Positions 25,616-34,156 of a stretch of DNA of 64,000 nt are shown here, in pieces; position 1 is the first letter of the stretch; each line of letters begins with the position of its first letter. The position numbers were made by a program, and so were the translations under genes. A model generated the notes under the pieces. That model was not told the origin of the DNA. It ran no database searches and saw nothing but the letters and a program-made list of their open reading frames with translations. This stretch comes from Streptomyces cylindrosporus (GTDB taxonomy: Bacteria > Actinomycetota > Actinomycetes > Streptomycetales > Streptomycetaceae): positions 124,001 to 188,000 of the forward strand of contig NZ_JALDAY010000004.1 of NCBI RefSeq assembly GCF_022698165.1, given 5' to 3'.

Positions 25616-26189
25616 GAAGGGACGGTGCAGATGGCGCGCGACCCTGCACGGTTTGCCCGCCTGCTCCGCACATGGTGGACGCGAGGCCAAATCACGCACA
25701 CCGCACGACATCCGCAACGCCCTGACCTGCACAAACGTGCAACTCCCGGAGCGGGCCCAGACCAGGGGCGCGACCCGGACTGGGTCGATCTGCACGCCAC
25801 CCCCAGACTCATCGGCACCACATGGCTCTGACCTGCGACGATGCAGGCGACTGCGTAAACGTGCAGGTCAGAGGCTTGCGACTCCCGCGCGCGGCGCACG
25901 GTTTGATGAGTGCACCAGCACATGCCCGGGCGGCCGCCAAATCGACGCCTCGGCGCGGCAATCACAACGCTCTGACCAGGCACGATGCGCAACACGCGAG
26001 CCTGCCTCAGAACGGGACAAACATGCAGGTCAGAGGCTTGCAAGCTCGATCAATCCGAGTTGATCAGATCGATCCGGCCGGGATCTCCGGGCGATCTTTA
26101 GGGAAGATCCACTTCTCAACCCCGCGCCCAGCTTTCATTTTTCTCCCCCCGGCCCGATGGCGTCCGGATGATCATGGAAGGGGGCCGGC
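25616..26189. repeat. Gene-free repeat region, candidate cos/terminase-binding site
   Basis: These 574 bases between HNH and terS hold no supported gene. CTGACCTGC occurs at 25722-25730 and 25828-25836 (CTGACCAGG at 25972). Its inverse GCAGGTCAG occurs at 25863-25871 and 26025-26033, each within an identical 18-bp block TGCAGGTCAGAGGCTTGC (25862-25879 and 26024-26041). Each block is preceded by an AAAC run. The 3' part contains an AT-rich tract (TTTCATTTTTCTCCCC) near 26130. Position beside HNH, TerS and TerL makes this the likely packaging start. Confidence 0.5.
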
Positions 26190-26465
26190 ATGGGGCCCGT
26201 GGAGAAGGCCGTCCGGGACGACGTCGAGCAGCTCGGTGACCTCGTCGGCATCGAGCCGTCCCTGTCCGAGATGGCGTACTCGCTGGCCAAGCGGATCGAC
26301 GCTGCGTCGACCGGCCAGTGCGACACGTGCGGGGAGGCCGTGGCCGTCGAGGACAAGCTCCTCCCTCAGTTGAACCGCGAGCTCCGTCAGACGCTCGCCC
26401 AGCTCCTGGAGGGACGGGCGCCCGACGATGACGACGACCTCGGAGACCTGGGCTCCACCGACTGA
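26190..26465 (+). CDS. Terminase small subunit
   Basis: A 91-residue acidic helical protein, identified mainly by position directly before TerL and after the HNH gene, and by small-terminase-like features: AVRDDVEQLGDLVGIEPSLSEMAYSLAKRID, a short CDTCG element, and an Asp-rich C-terminus. Small terminase subunits bind the packaging site and hand the DNA to TerL. GGAAGGGGG precedes ATG 26190. The 3' end overlaps TerL by 38 bases. Confidence 0.7.
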   Translation: MGPVEKAVRDDVEQLGDLVGIEPSLSEMAYSLAKRIDAASTGQCDTCGEAVAVEDKLLPQLNRELRQTLAQLLEGRAPDDDDDLGDLGSTD

Positions 26466-27990
26466 GTTCGCCGAGGACCTGTACGAGCGGTACGGGCTGA
26501 CCTGCCCGCCGCGCTGGGGGACGCCCCGTCATCCGGGCCGGCCGTCGCTCGGGCCGAAGCTGTGGAAGGTCATGGCCAAGCTCGGCGCCCCGCCGATGCC
26601 GTGGCAGAAGTACGTGTCCGATGTCGCCCTGGAGATCGACCCGGAGACCGGGCTGTTCGCGCACCGTGAGGTGGGCCTGTCCGTCTCCCGGCAGCAGGGC
26701 AAGACGGAGCTGTGCCTCGGCGCCCAGGTGCACCGTGCGCTCGCCTGGCAGCGGCAGAACATCGTGTACGCCGCGCAGACCCGGGGCATGGCCCGGCAGC
26801 GGTGGGAAGACGAGTTCTGGGAGAAGATCAGCGGCTCGGACCTGGCGAAGCTGGCCCGCATCCGGAAGTCGAACGGCAACGAGGCCATCCTGTGGGGCCG
26901 CACGCGCTCCAAGATGGGCATCACCGCGAACACGGAGAAGGCCGGCCACGGGCCGCCACTCGACCTCGGGTTCATCGACGAGGCGTTCGCGCACGAGGAC
27001 GACCGGCTGGAGCAGGCGTTCAGCCCGGCCATGCTGACCCGGGCCATGGCTCAGCTGTGGTGGGCGTCCGCGGGCGGCACCACGAAGTCGGTGTGGCTGA
27101 ACAAGAAGCGGGAGAACGGCCGCGCGCTGATCGAAGCCCTGTGGGCTGCGCTCGCCGAGGACGCTGCCGCCGTCCGGCCGCGGGCGGCGTACTTCGAGTG
27201 GTTCGCCCCGGAGGACATGGACCGCTCGGACCCGGCGACGTGGCGGGCGACGCTGCCCGCGCTGGGGCACACGGTGACCGAGGCCATCATCCAGGCCGAG
27301 CTGGAGAAGATGGACCCGGCCGAGTTCGACCGGGCCTACCTGAACCGGACGCGGAAGCCGACCCCGCCCACGGACCCGAACGTGCCCAAGGGCAAGTGGC
27401 CGGGCCTGGTCGACAAGGGCAGCAAGCCGGTGGCGTCCAGCGTCGCCCTGGCGCTCGACGTGTCGCAGGACCGCAAGCACGCGTCCATCGCCGCGGCCTC
27501 GTTGCGGCCGGACGGCACGGTGCACCTTGAGGTCGTCGCCCGCCGTGCCGGTACGGACTGGGTGGTGCCCGCCATGGTCCGGCTGCACAAGCTGTGGAAG
27601 CCGGTGGCCGTCGCCGTCGCCTCCGCGGGCGCACCGGCGGGCTCGCTCATCGACGACCTGACCGCCGCGGGCATCGACGTGCCCAAGGACAAGGAGCACC
27701 CGGAGCGCGGCGACCTGGCCGTGATGCGCTCCGGCGACATCACCGAGGCGTGCGGGCAGATGGCCGACGCCATGAACCAGGGCACGGTCGTCCACCTCGA
27801 CCAGGTGCCGCTCACGGCCGCGGTGAACGGCGCACGGACGCGCCGCAACGGCGACGCCTGGACGCTCGACCGCACCAGTTCGCTGACCGAGATCAGCCCG
27901 CTGTGTGCCGTCACCTTCGCCCGCTGGGCGCTGCTCATCCGGGGCCCGCAGGTCGAAGAGGACTACGACATCGGCGACTCGTTCGCGTAG
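26428..27990 (+). CDS. Terminase large subunit
   Basis: A 520-residue packaging motor/nuclease. The ATPase half has a Walker A-like SRQQGKTE (87-94), the motif QNIVYAAQTRGMARQRWEDEFW, and Walker B LDLGFIDEAFAHE with Asp184/Glu185. The nuclease half starts with the acidic strand ALALDVSQDRKHASI and has further conserved Asp residues near GTVVHLDQVPL. The protein drives DNA into the prohead and cuts it. Length and motifs are normal, so the gene looks intact. It overlaps the small-subunit gene. Confidence 0.93.
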   Translation: MTTTSETWAPPTEFAEDLYERYGLTCPPRWGTPRHPGRPSLGPKLWKVMAKLGAPPMPWQKYVSDVALEIDPETGLFAHREVGLSVSRQQGKTELCLGAQVHRALAWQRQNIVYAAQTRGMARQRWEDEFWEKISGSDLAKLARIRKSNGNEAILWGRTRSKMGITANTEKAGHGPPLDLGFIDEAFAHEDDRLEQAFSPAMLTRAMAQLWWASAGGTTKSVWLNKKRENGRALIEALWAALAEDAAAVRPRAAYFEWFAPEDMDRSDPATWRATLPALGHTVTEAIIQAELEKMDPAEFDRAYLNRTRKPTPPTDPNVPKGKWPGLVDKGSKPVASSVALALDVSQDRKHASIAAASLRPDGTVHLEVVARRAGTDWVVPAMVRLHKLWKPVAVAVASAGAPAGSLIDDLTAAGIDVPKDKEHPERGDLAVMRSGDITEACGQMADAMNQGTVVHLDQVPLTAAVNGARTRRNGDAWTLDRTSSLTEISPLCAVTFARWALLIRGPQVEEDYDIGDSFA

Positions 27991-28001
27991 GGAGGCACGG
28001 C

Positions 28002-29225
28002 ATGGGCGTCTGGGACAGGATGCGACGCGCCTTCACCCAGCGGGACGCGAACATCGTCACTGCCGAGGATCTGCTGGCGCTGGCCCGCGGGGAACGCACC
28101 GGCGGCAAGGGCGTGCACGTCACCAACGACTCGGCGCTGCGGCAGTCCGCGGTGTGGGCGTGCCTGCGGCTGCGGGCCGACCTGGTGTCCACGTTCCCGA
28201 TCGACGTGTACCGCCGCGTGCAGGGCCTGCAGGTGGAGGTGCCGAAGCCTCCCGTCCTGGTGACCCCGGGCGGCAGCGAGGTCGGTATCAAGGAGTGGAT
28301 GTACTCCACCGAGTTCGACCTGGACCGGGCGGGCAACTGCTTCGGGATCATCACCGAACGGTCTGGGGTGATCGGCCCGGACGGGCGGGGCCTGCCCGGG
28401 CGCATCGACCTGGTGGAGTTGGGCACCGTGACCGTCCGCGCGACCGGGTCACAGATCACGAAGTTCAAGATCGGGGGCAAGGACTACGACCCGTGGGACG
28501 TGTGGCACGAGAAGCAGTACACCGTCGCCGGTCTGCCGCTCGGCCTGTCCCCCGTGGCCTACGCCGCCTGGTCGATCGAAGAGTCCCTGAACGCCCAGCA
28601 GTTCGCCCGGGACTGGTTCGGCGCCGGCATCGTGCCCTCGGGCACGCTGAAGAACACGAACAAGACGGTCGACAAGCGGCAGGCCCGGGAGGTCAAGGAC
28701 GGGTTCCGGGCGGCCGTCTCGAACGGTGACCTGTTCGTCCATGGCGTCGACTGGGAGTACAAGCCCATCCAGGCTGTGAACCAGCAGGCCCAGTTCATCG
28801 AGGCGCAGCAGTACAGCAATGCGGACATCGCCCGGTTCTTCGGCTGCCCGGGCGACCTCATCGACGCGGCTGTCTCGGGCAGCAGCGTCACCTACGCCAA
28901 CATCGGTCAGCGCAACCTGCAGTTCCTCATCATGCATCTGGGGCCGGCCGTGGGCCGCCGCGAGGACACGTTCAGCCGGAAGCTCGTCTCGGGCCCGCGC
29001 TACGTGAAGCTCAACACGGACGCGCTGCTGCGCATGGACCCGCAGACGCGGGCCTCGACGATCGCCTCGCAGATCAACAGCCGGACGTTGGCGCCGTCCG
29101 AAGCGCGCGCCCTTGAGGACCGGGCGCCCTTCACCGAGGACCAGCTCGCCGAGTTCGACCGCCTCTTCGGCTCGCGCTCCGTCCCCGCGCAACCCACGAC
29201 CGCCGTACCGGGAGCATCGTCATGA
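28002..29225 (+). CDS. Portal protein, HK97 family
   Basis: A 407-residue portal protein, the ring through which DNA enters and leaves the head. Family features include the N-terminal SAVWACLRLRADLVSTFPIDVYRR, KQYTVAGLPLGLSPVAYAAWSIEESLNAQQFARDWFGAG, and the C-terminal helix region DIARFFGCPGDLIDAAVSGSSVTYANIGQRNLQFLIMHLGP. ATG 28002 follows GGGAGG. The stop overlaps the protease start (ATGA), the usual portal-protease coupling. Confidence 0.93.
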   Translation: MGVWDRMRRAFTQRDANIVTAEDLLALARGERTGGKGVHVTNDSALRQSAVWACLRLRADLVSTFPIDVYRRVQGLQVEVPKPPVLVTPGGSEVGIKEWMYSTEFDLDRAGNCFGIITERSGVIGPDGRGLPGRIDLVELGTVTVRATGSQITKFKIGGKDYDPWDVWHEKQYTVAGLPLGLSPVAYAAWSIEESLNAQQFARDWFGAGIVPSGTLKNTNKTVDKRQAREVKDGFRAAVSNGDLFVHGVDWEYKPIQAVNQQAQFIEAQQYSNADIARFFGCPGDLIDAAVSGSSVTYANIGQRNLQFLIMHLGPAVGRREDTFSRKLVSGPRYVKLNTDALLRMDPQTRASTIASQINSRTLAPSEARALEDRAPFTEDQLAEFDRLFGSRSVPAQPTTAVPGASS

Positions 29226-29893
29226 CCATCACGCTCGCCGCGGCCGCGGCGGAACGAGCCCACAACGTCCGCCAGCGCGGCGACCGCCCGTCGCAGAGGC
29301 GCTGTGCGGAGCAGGCCAACGCCCGCGCCACGGTGCGCGCCACCCTGTCCGGCGTCCAGGTCCGCGACTCCGCGGACGGCGGGACGCTGGAGTTCCTCGG
29401 GCACGCCTCGGTGTACGAGCAGGCCTACGAGATGTGGGACATGTTCGGCCCGTACACGGAGATCGTCTCCGAGGGTGCGGGCACCGACTCGCTCGCTCGC
29501 GCCGACCTCGACGTGCCCCTCGTGCTCGGGCACGACCAGCTGCGCCGTATGGCCCGCACGACGACCGGCACGCTGATCCTGGGCGAGGACGCGACCGGCC
29601 TGTCCGTGCGCGCGCCCGCGCTGGATCCGAGCGACTACGACGTGGCGTACATCGCCCCGAAGCTGCGGTCGGGCCTCATCGACGAGATGTCGTTCGCGTT
29701 CCGTATCGAGTCGGGCCAGTGGTCCCCGGACTACACCGAGTACCGGATCAACCGGTACGACATCCACCGCGGCGACGTCGCGATCGTCGGCTACGGCGCC
29801 AACCCGTACACCGGGGCGAGCCTGCGCCAGCCCGCGGCCGCGCCGACGAGCAGCAGGGCCCGCGCGCTCCTTGAGATCGCACTCGCCCGCTGA
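29222..29893 (+). CDS. Prohead protease, HK97 family
   Basis: A 223-residue maturation protease that cleaves scaffold from the capsid protein during assembly. It shows ADLDVPLVLGHDQ with the catalytic His and GLIDEMSFAFRI with the catalytic Ser, the S78 prohead protease pattern. The first 35 residues are basic. It is coupled to the portal gene and followed by two mRNA hairpins before the capsid gene. Confidence 0.9.
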   Translation: MTITLAAAAAERAHNVRQRGDRPSQRRCAEQANARATVRATLSGVQVRDSADGGTLEFLGHASVYEQAYEMWDMFGPYTEIVSEGAGTDSLARADLDVPLVLGHDQLRRMARTTTGTLILGEDATGLSVRAPALDPSDYDVAYIAPKLRSGLIDEMSFAFRIESGQWSPDYTEYRINRYDIHRGDVAIVGYGANPYTGASLRQPAAAPTSSRARALLEIALAR

Positions 29894-29904
29894 CCCCTGA
29901 TCTT

Positions 29905-29975
29905 CCCGCCGTCCGGCGGGAGTTACTGCCCTGCGCTTCTGCGCGCACGAGCCCACCCGGCGCCATGCCTCGGGT
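29905..29975. other. Two hairpins between protease and capsid genes
   Basis: CCCGCC-GTCC-GGCGGG (29905-29920) and CCACCCG (29951-29957) with CGGGTGG (29969-29975) are short stems in the 136-base gap before the capsid gene. They could protect or process the capsid mRNA. A good AAGGAGG follows at about 30016. Confidence 0.45.
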
Positions 29976-30029
29976 GGCCGTCTGACCTGGACACGGGGCG
30001 CCTGTCACCACGACCAAGGAGGACGAGCC

Positions 30030-31421
30030 ATGACGCTCGCCGAACTGATCGCCCAGGCGCGCACCGCGCTGGACACGGCGATCGGCAACCGCCAGAGGGA
30101 GCAGGACGCGCTGGTCGCGCTCCGCTCCGACGAGAACCTGACCGAGGAAGCCGTGCGCGAGCAGGTCGAGCGCCGCGACGCCGCGGACGCCGAGGTCACC
30201 CGCCGCCAGGGCGCCCTCGACGAGCTGCTCGCCGAGGAGGCCCGCGAGGCGGAGATCGCCGCGCTGCAGGCGCGCAACACCCCGGGCGCCCCTCCGGCTC
30301 TGCCGCCGTATGACCAGCGGCACCGCGTCGGGCAGGAAGAGCGCACCTACCGGCCCGACCAGGACCGGCGCGGCTCCAACTTCGAGCGGGACGTGGCGGC
30401 CGCGTTCCTCGGCGACTACGAGGCCCGCGACCGGCTCGCCCGGCACATGGCCGAGGAGCGCGCCGAGCGCGGCGACCAGCTGGTGCGTGCGGCCGGTACG
30501 GGCGCGTTCGCGGGCCTGGTCGTGCCGCAGTACCTGACCGACCTGTACGCCCCGGCTGCGGCCGCCCGGCGCCCGTTCGCGGACGCGTGCCGCCCGCACG
30601 ACCTGCCCGCGCAGGGCATGACGGTCAACCTGTCCCGCATCACCACGTCGACGTCCACGGCGCTGCAGGCGGCGGAGAACACCGCGGTGTCCGAGACCAA
30701 CATCGACGACACGCTGATGACGATCAACGTGCAGACCAACGCGGGCCAGCAGACGCTGTCCCGGCAGGCCATCGAGCGCGGCGCCGGCGTCGAGCCGGTC
30801 GTCCTCGACGACCTGTTCCGCCGCTACGCGACGACGCTGGACTCCACGCTGCTCAACCAGGCCACCAACGGTCTGACCAACGTGGCCACTTCGGTCGCCT
30901 ACACGGACGCCACGCCCACCGTGGCGGAGCTGTACCCGAAGGTTCTGGAAGGCCTGTCGGGCGTCGAGGCCGCGCTGCTGGACATGGCGTCCGGCGACAA
31001 CCTCGCGGTCATGCACTCCCGGCGCTGGTACTGGATGCAGAACGCCCTGTCGTCCACGTGGCCGCTGGTCAGCCAGCCGGGCATCGCCGCACAGATGGGC
31101 ATGACCAACCTCGGCACGACCTACGGCAGCGGAGTGCGCGGCGTCCTGCCCAACGGCACTCCGGTCATCGTCGACAACAACGTCGGCACGACTCTCGGCG
31201 CGGGCACCGAGGACGAGATCTACCTCGTGGACCGCAACGAGTGCCACCTGTGGGAGGACCCCAGCGCCCCGATGTACATCCGGGCGGAGCAGCCGGCCGC
31301 GGCCAGCCTCGGCGTGCTGATGGTCGTCTACGGCTACTTCGCGTACACCCACGCCCGCTACACGCAGGCCCGCAAGATCGCCGGTACGGGCCTCATCGCG
31401 CCGACCTTCACCGGCGTCTGA
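30030..31421 (+). CDS. Major capsid protein, HK97 fold with N-terminal scaffold
   Basis: A 463-residue capsid precursor. The first 90-100 residues are a charged coiled coil (LIAQARTALDTAIGNRQREQDAL, VREQVERRDAADAEVTRRQG), the delta-domain that acts as scaffold and is removed by the protease. The HK97-fold part begins near VPQYLTDLYAPAA and includes TLMTINVQTNAGQQTLSRQAIERG and LAVMHSRRWYWMQNAL. A strong hairpin follows the stop and may allow capsid to be made in excess over downstream proteins. Confidence 0.92.
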   Translation: MTLAELIAQARTALDTAIGNRQREQDALVALRSDENLTEEAVREQVERRDAADAEVTRRQGALDELLAEEAREAEIAALQARNTPGAPPALPPYDQRHRVGQEERTYRPDQDRRGSNFERDVAAAFLGDYEARDRLARHMAEERAERGDQLVRAAGTGAFAGLVVPQYLTDLYAPAAAARRPFADACRPHDLPAQGMTVNLSRITTSTSTALQAAENTAVSETNIDDTLMTINVQTNAGQQTLSRQAIERGAGVEPVVLDDLFRRYATTLDSTLLNQATNGLTNVATSVAYTDATPTVAELYPKVLEGLSGVEAALLDMASGDNLAVMHSRRWYWMQNALSSTWPLVSQPGIAAQMGMTNLGTTYGSGVRGVLPNGTPVIVDNNVGTTLGAGTEDEIYLVDRNECHLWEDPSAPMYIRAEQPAAASLGVLMVVYGYFAYTHARYTQARKIAGTGLIAPTFTGV

Positions 31422-31428
31422 TCCATTC

Positions 31429-31464
31429 CGCGAGGGCCCGCCACGACTCCGGCGGGCCCTCGCG
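31429..31464. terminator. Hairpin after the capsid gene
   Basis: CGCGAGGGCCCGCC (31429-31442) and GGCGGGCCCTCGCG (31451-31464) form a 14-bp perfect stem with an 8-base loop, 7 bases after the capsid stop. It is likely a partial terminator or mRNA stabiliser that sets the capsid-to-tail ratio. Confidence 0.7.
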
Positions 31465-31491
31465 GTCCACCCATAACCCCGGGAGCGAGCG

Positions 31492-31710
31492 ATGACGGAC
31501 GCACCCCAGACGGAAGACTCGATGGTCGCCGCGCTGCTGCGCGAGCGCGAGGGCTACGTGACCCGCGGCATGGACGACCGTGTCGCCCAGGTCGACGAAC
31601 AGCTGAAGCTGCGCGGCGTCGAGCCGCCGAAGGACGACAAGCCCGCCAAGTCGGCGGACCGGTCGACGCCGCCCAAGGGCCGCAGGGCACGAGGCACGGA
31701 GACCACCTGA
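31492..31710 (+). CDS. Small charged protein between capsid and connector genes
   Basis: A 72-residue product: helical first half (SMVAALLREREGYVTRGMDDRVAQVDEQLKLRGVE) and a Lys/Pro-rich tail ending in RRARGTETT. Small proteins of this kind are common at this point in siphophage head operons; function unknown. GGGAGCGAGCG lies before ATG 31492. Confidence 0.6.
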   Translation: MTDAPQTEDSMVAALLREREGYVTRGMDDRVAQVDEQLKLRGVEPPKDDKPAKSADRSTPPKGRRARGTETT

Positions 31711-31711
31711 C

Positions 31712-32311
31712 ATGGCCGAGTACGCCACCCTCGCCGACCTCAAGTCGCAGATGGGCATCGAGGCCGACGACACCACCCGGGACGCCCTGCTCACCAAGGC
31801 CCTCAAGTCGGCGTCCCGCGGCATCGACCGGGCCACCGGCCGCCGCTTCTGGCTGGACGCCTCCGCCACGGTGCGCACCTACCGGCTGGAGGACCGCGTC
31901 GTCTGCGAGCGCGATGGTGACGTACTCCTGGTCGACGACATCGGCGACGTCACCGGCATGGTGGTGGAGAGCGGGACCACCGGGGGCGGCACCTTCACCG
32001 CCCTCACCGGCTACGAGACGACCCCCGACAACGCCCTGGCCGACGGCTACGCCATCACCGGCCTGCTCAAGCCTCACGGCGTCTGGGGCACGTCCAGCAC
32101 CCGCATCCGGATCACCGCCAAGTTCGGTTGGCCCGCCGTCCCGGACGACATCGCGCAGGCCTGCCTCATCCAGGCCTCCCGCCTCTACAAGCGCAAGGAC
32201 TCCCCCGAGGGCATCATCGGCTCCGCCGAGTGGGGCGTGCGCAACCTGTCCCGTCGGGACCCCGACGTGTGGGCGCTCATCGAGCCGTACACCCTTCCAG
32301 GCTTCGCGTAG
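31712..32311 (+). CDS. Head-tail connector protein
   Basis: A 199-residue protein with the gp6/gp15-type head-completion layout: ATLADLKSQMGIEADDTTRDALLTKALKSASRGIDRATGRRFW at the N-terminus, a beta-rich middle and a helical end (DDIAQACLIQASRLYKRKDSPEGIIGSAEWG). It should form the ring that joins portal to tail. It starts two bases after the previous stop. Confidence 0.75.
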   Translation: MAEYATLADLKSQMGIEADDTTRDALLTKALKSASRGIDRATGRRFWLDASATVRTYRLEDRVVCERDGDVLLVDDIGDVTGMVVESGTTGGGTFTALTGYETTPDNALADGYAITGLLKPHGVWGTSSTRIRITAKFGWPAVPDDIAQACLIQASRLYKRKDSPEGIIGSAEWGVRNLSRRDPDVWALIEPYTLPGFA

Positions 32312-32319
32312 GGGGCGCC

Positions 32320-32769
32320 ATGCAGATCTCCGCTATCCGCGATGCCATCGCGGACGCCGCCCGCACGGTCGTCCTGCCCACCGGGGTGGGGAAGTTGACG
32401 TCCACCGGATACGTCCCGGACTCGGTCGTCGCCCCCTGCTTCTATGTGGGTGAGGTCGAGATCACCTTCGACCGGGCGCATGGCCGCGGCATGGACGAGC
32501 TGATGTTCACCTGCCGCGCCTACGCCAGCCGATCGGACGACCGGGCCGCCCAGCGCATCCTCGACGCGATGTTGTCCGGGGCGGGCCCTGCTTCGCTCAA
32601 GGCCGCGATCGAGGCGGCCCGCGGCGGCCCCGGCGAGTACGCCCTGGGCGGCCTGGCCGACGACATCCACCTGCAACGCGTGCAGGGCTACCGCTGGTTC
32701 GACCACGCCGGAGCCACGTACCTCGGCGCGGAGCTGGTCCTCAAGGTCATCGGAAGTGGGAGCACCTGA
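32320..32769 (+). CDS. Tail-terminator-like / minor head-tail protein
   Basis: A 149-residue product: helical start (ISAIRDAIADAARTV), beta strands around VVAPCFYVGEVEITFDRAHGRGMDELMFTCRAYASRSDDRAAQRILDAML, as in tail-terminator proteins of siphophages. ATG 32320 follows GTAGGGGGC. The stop overlaps the next start. The identity is mainly from position and overall layout. Confidence 0.65.
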   Translation: MQISAIRDAIADAARTVVLPTGVGKLTSTGYVPDSVVAPCFYVGEVEITFDRAHGRGMDELMFTCRAYASRSDDRAAQRILDAMLSGAGPASLKAAIEAARGGPGEYALGGLADDIHLQRVQGYRWFDHAGATYLGAELVLKVIGSGST

Positions 32770-32954
32770 TGAGACTGCGCATCCTGCAAGGTGCCCCCGA
32801 GGGCGCCCTGTTGTGCGGCGAGCCGTGGCCCGCCGAGGGAGACGAGATCGACCTGCCGACCGCGCAGGCCGCCCACCTCGTCGCCTCCGGCGTCGCCGAA
32901 GAGGTCACCGCCAAGCGGACACGCAAGGCCCGCAGGGGAGGCGACGATGAGTAA
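32769..32954 (+). CDS. Small hypothetical tail-region protein
   Basis: A 61-residue product: MRLRILQGAPEGALLCGEPW, an acidic middle, and a basic end (TAKRTRKARRGGDDE). It overlaps the preceding and following genes, which supports a real gene. No known family. Confidence 0.55.
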   Translation: MRLRILQGAPEGALLCGEPWPAEGDEIDLPTAQAAHLVASGVAEEVTAKRTRKARRGGDDE

Positions 32955-33687
32955 GACCGTCCTGACCAACGTGCGGTGCTTCGCCGTCGGCGCCGACCTC
33001 ACCGGCAACTCCAACAAGATCGAACTGTCCTCCGAGGTGGAGGCCAAGGAGTCCACCAACTACGGCTCGCAGGGCTGGAAGGAGTTCGTCGGCGGCATCG
33101 CCTCGGCGGAGCTGTCCGGCGAGGGACAGTGGGAGGCCTCCGACGCCAGCAAGGTCGACGACGCGAGCTGGAGCCAGCTGGGCGGCGTCGGCCCCTGGTC
33201 GGTCAGCGCCAACAACGACGCGAGCGTGGGCAGCCTCGCCTACCTCATGTCGGCGCTCCGCTCGGACTACAAGCTGTTCGGCGAGGTCGGCGAGGTCGCC
33301 CCCTGGTCCGGTACGGCGAAGTCGGCATGGCCGCTGGTGCGCGGCCAGTTCGCCCACCCGCCCGGCACCGCCCGCACCGCCACCGGCACGGGCACCGGCC
33401 TCAACCTCGGCGCCGTCGCTGCGAACAAGCGGATGTACGCCTCGCTGCACGTGCTGTCCGTGGCCGGCACCAGCACGCCGACCATCACCGCGCGCGTCGA
33501 GTCCTCGGTCGACAACACGTTCGCGAGCCCTACCACCCGCCTGACGTTCACCGCGGCCACCGCGGTCGGCGGGCAGATCATGCGCACCGCGGGCACGGCC
33601 ATCACGGATACGTGGTGGCGCGTGGCATGGACGATCTCCGGCACCACGCCGTCGTTCCTGTTCGCCGCCGCCCTCGGCATCCAGTAA
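32947..33687 (+). CDS. Tail-tube-like protein with C-terminal domain
   Basis: A 246-residue protein. The first 130 residues resemble phage tail-tube proteins: VRCFAVGADLTGNSNKIELSSEVEAKESTNYGSQGWKEFVGGIASAELSGEGQWE. The last 100 residues are a Thr/Ala-rich beta domain (SLHVLSVAGTSTPTITARVESSVDNT) that may decorate the tail outside. The N-terminal region is clearly related to that of the next gene, so this phage encodes two tail-tube-like paralogues. Confidence 0.7.
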   Translation: MSKTVLTNVRCFAVGADLTGNSNKIELSSEVEAKESTNYGSQGWKEFVGGIASAELSGEGQWEASDASKVDDASWSQLGGVGPWSVSANNDASVGSLAYLMSALRSDYKLFGEVGEVAPWSGTAKSAWPLVRGQFAHPPGTARTATGTGTGLNLGAVAANKRMYASLHVLSVAGTSTPTITARVESSVDNTFASPTTRLTFTAATAVGGQIMRTAGTAITDTWWRVAWTISGTTPSFLFAAALGIQ

Positions 33688-33745
33688 CGCCTCTCACCCC
33701 GGCCCGCTCCCGGGCCCTCCGTCATGCCCTGAAAGGGGGCCCGCC

Positions 33746-34156
33746 GTGCCCAAGATGGTCCTGCTCGCCGAGTACCTGTCCATCAACGCCAACGTCCTGA
33801 ACACCTTCACGCGCAAGGCCGAGCTCACCGTCGAGGTCGAGGACAAGGACGTCACCAACTACGCCAGCCTCGGCTGGAAGGAAGTCATCGGCGGTCTCAA
33901 GTCCGCTGAGCTCGGCTGCGAGTTCCTCCAGGACTTCGCCACCACCCAGCTGGACGCCATCATGTGGCCCCTGCTCGGGACGGTCGTGCCGTTCGAGGTG
34001 CGCGCCGACCAGGCCGCGGTCGGCGTCTCCAACCCGAAGTACACCGGCAACATCCTGATCAACGGCTGGAACCCGCTGACGGGGTCGGTCGGCGACGAGG
34101 CGACCGTGTCGCTCGGCTTCCCGACGTCGGGGGCCGTAACCCGAGCGACGTCCTGA
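33746..34156 (+). CDS. Major tail protein, second tail-tube-like paralogue
   Basis: A 136-residue product from GTG 33746, preceded by GAAAGGGGG. LSINANVLNTFTRKAELTVEVEDKDVTNYASLGWKEVIGGLKSAELGCEF aligns well with the start of the preceding protein, sharing the VTNYxSxGWKExxGGxxSAEL pattern. The C-terminus ends with the tube-like NILINGWNPLTGSVGDEATVSLGFPTSG. It is short and single-domain, so it may be the main tube subunit. Confidence 0.7.
   Translation: MPKMVLLAEYLSINANVLNTFTRKAELTVEVEDKDVTNYASLGWKEVIGGLKSAELGCEFLQDFATTQLDAIMWPLLGTVVPFEVRADQAAVGVSNPKYTGNILINGWNPLTGSVGDEATVSLGFPTSGAVTRATS

Noticed and set aside
25822..26373. Open frames in the repeat region before terS
   Set aside because: They lack ribosome sites and credible codon bias, and cross the direct repeats and the terS start in another frame.
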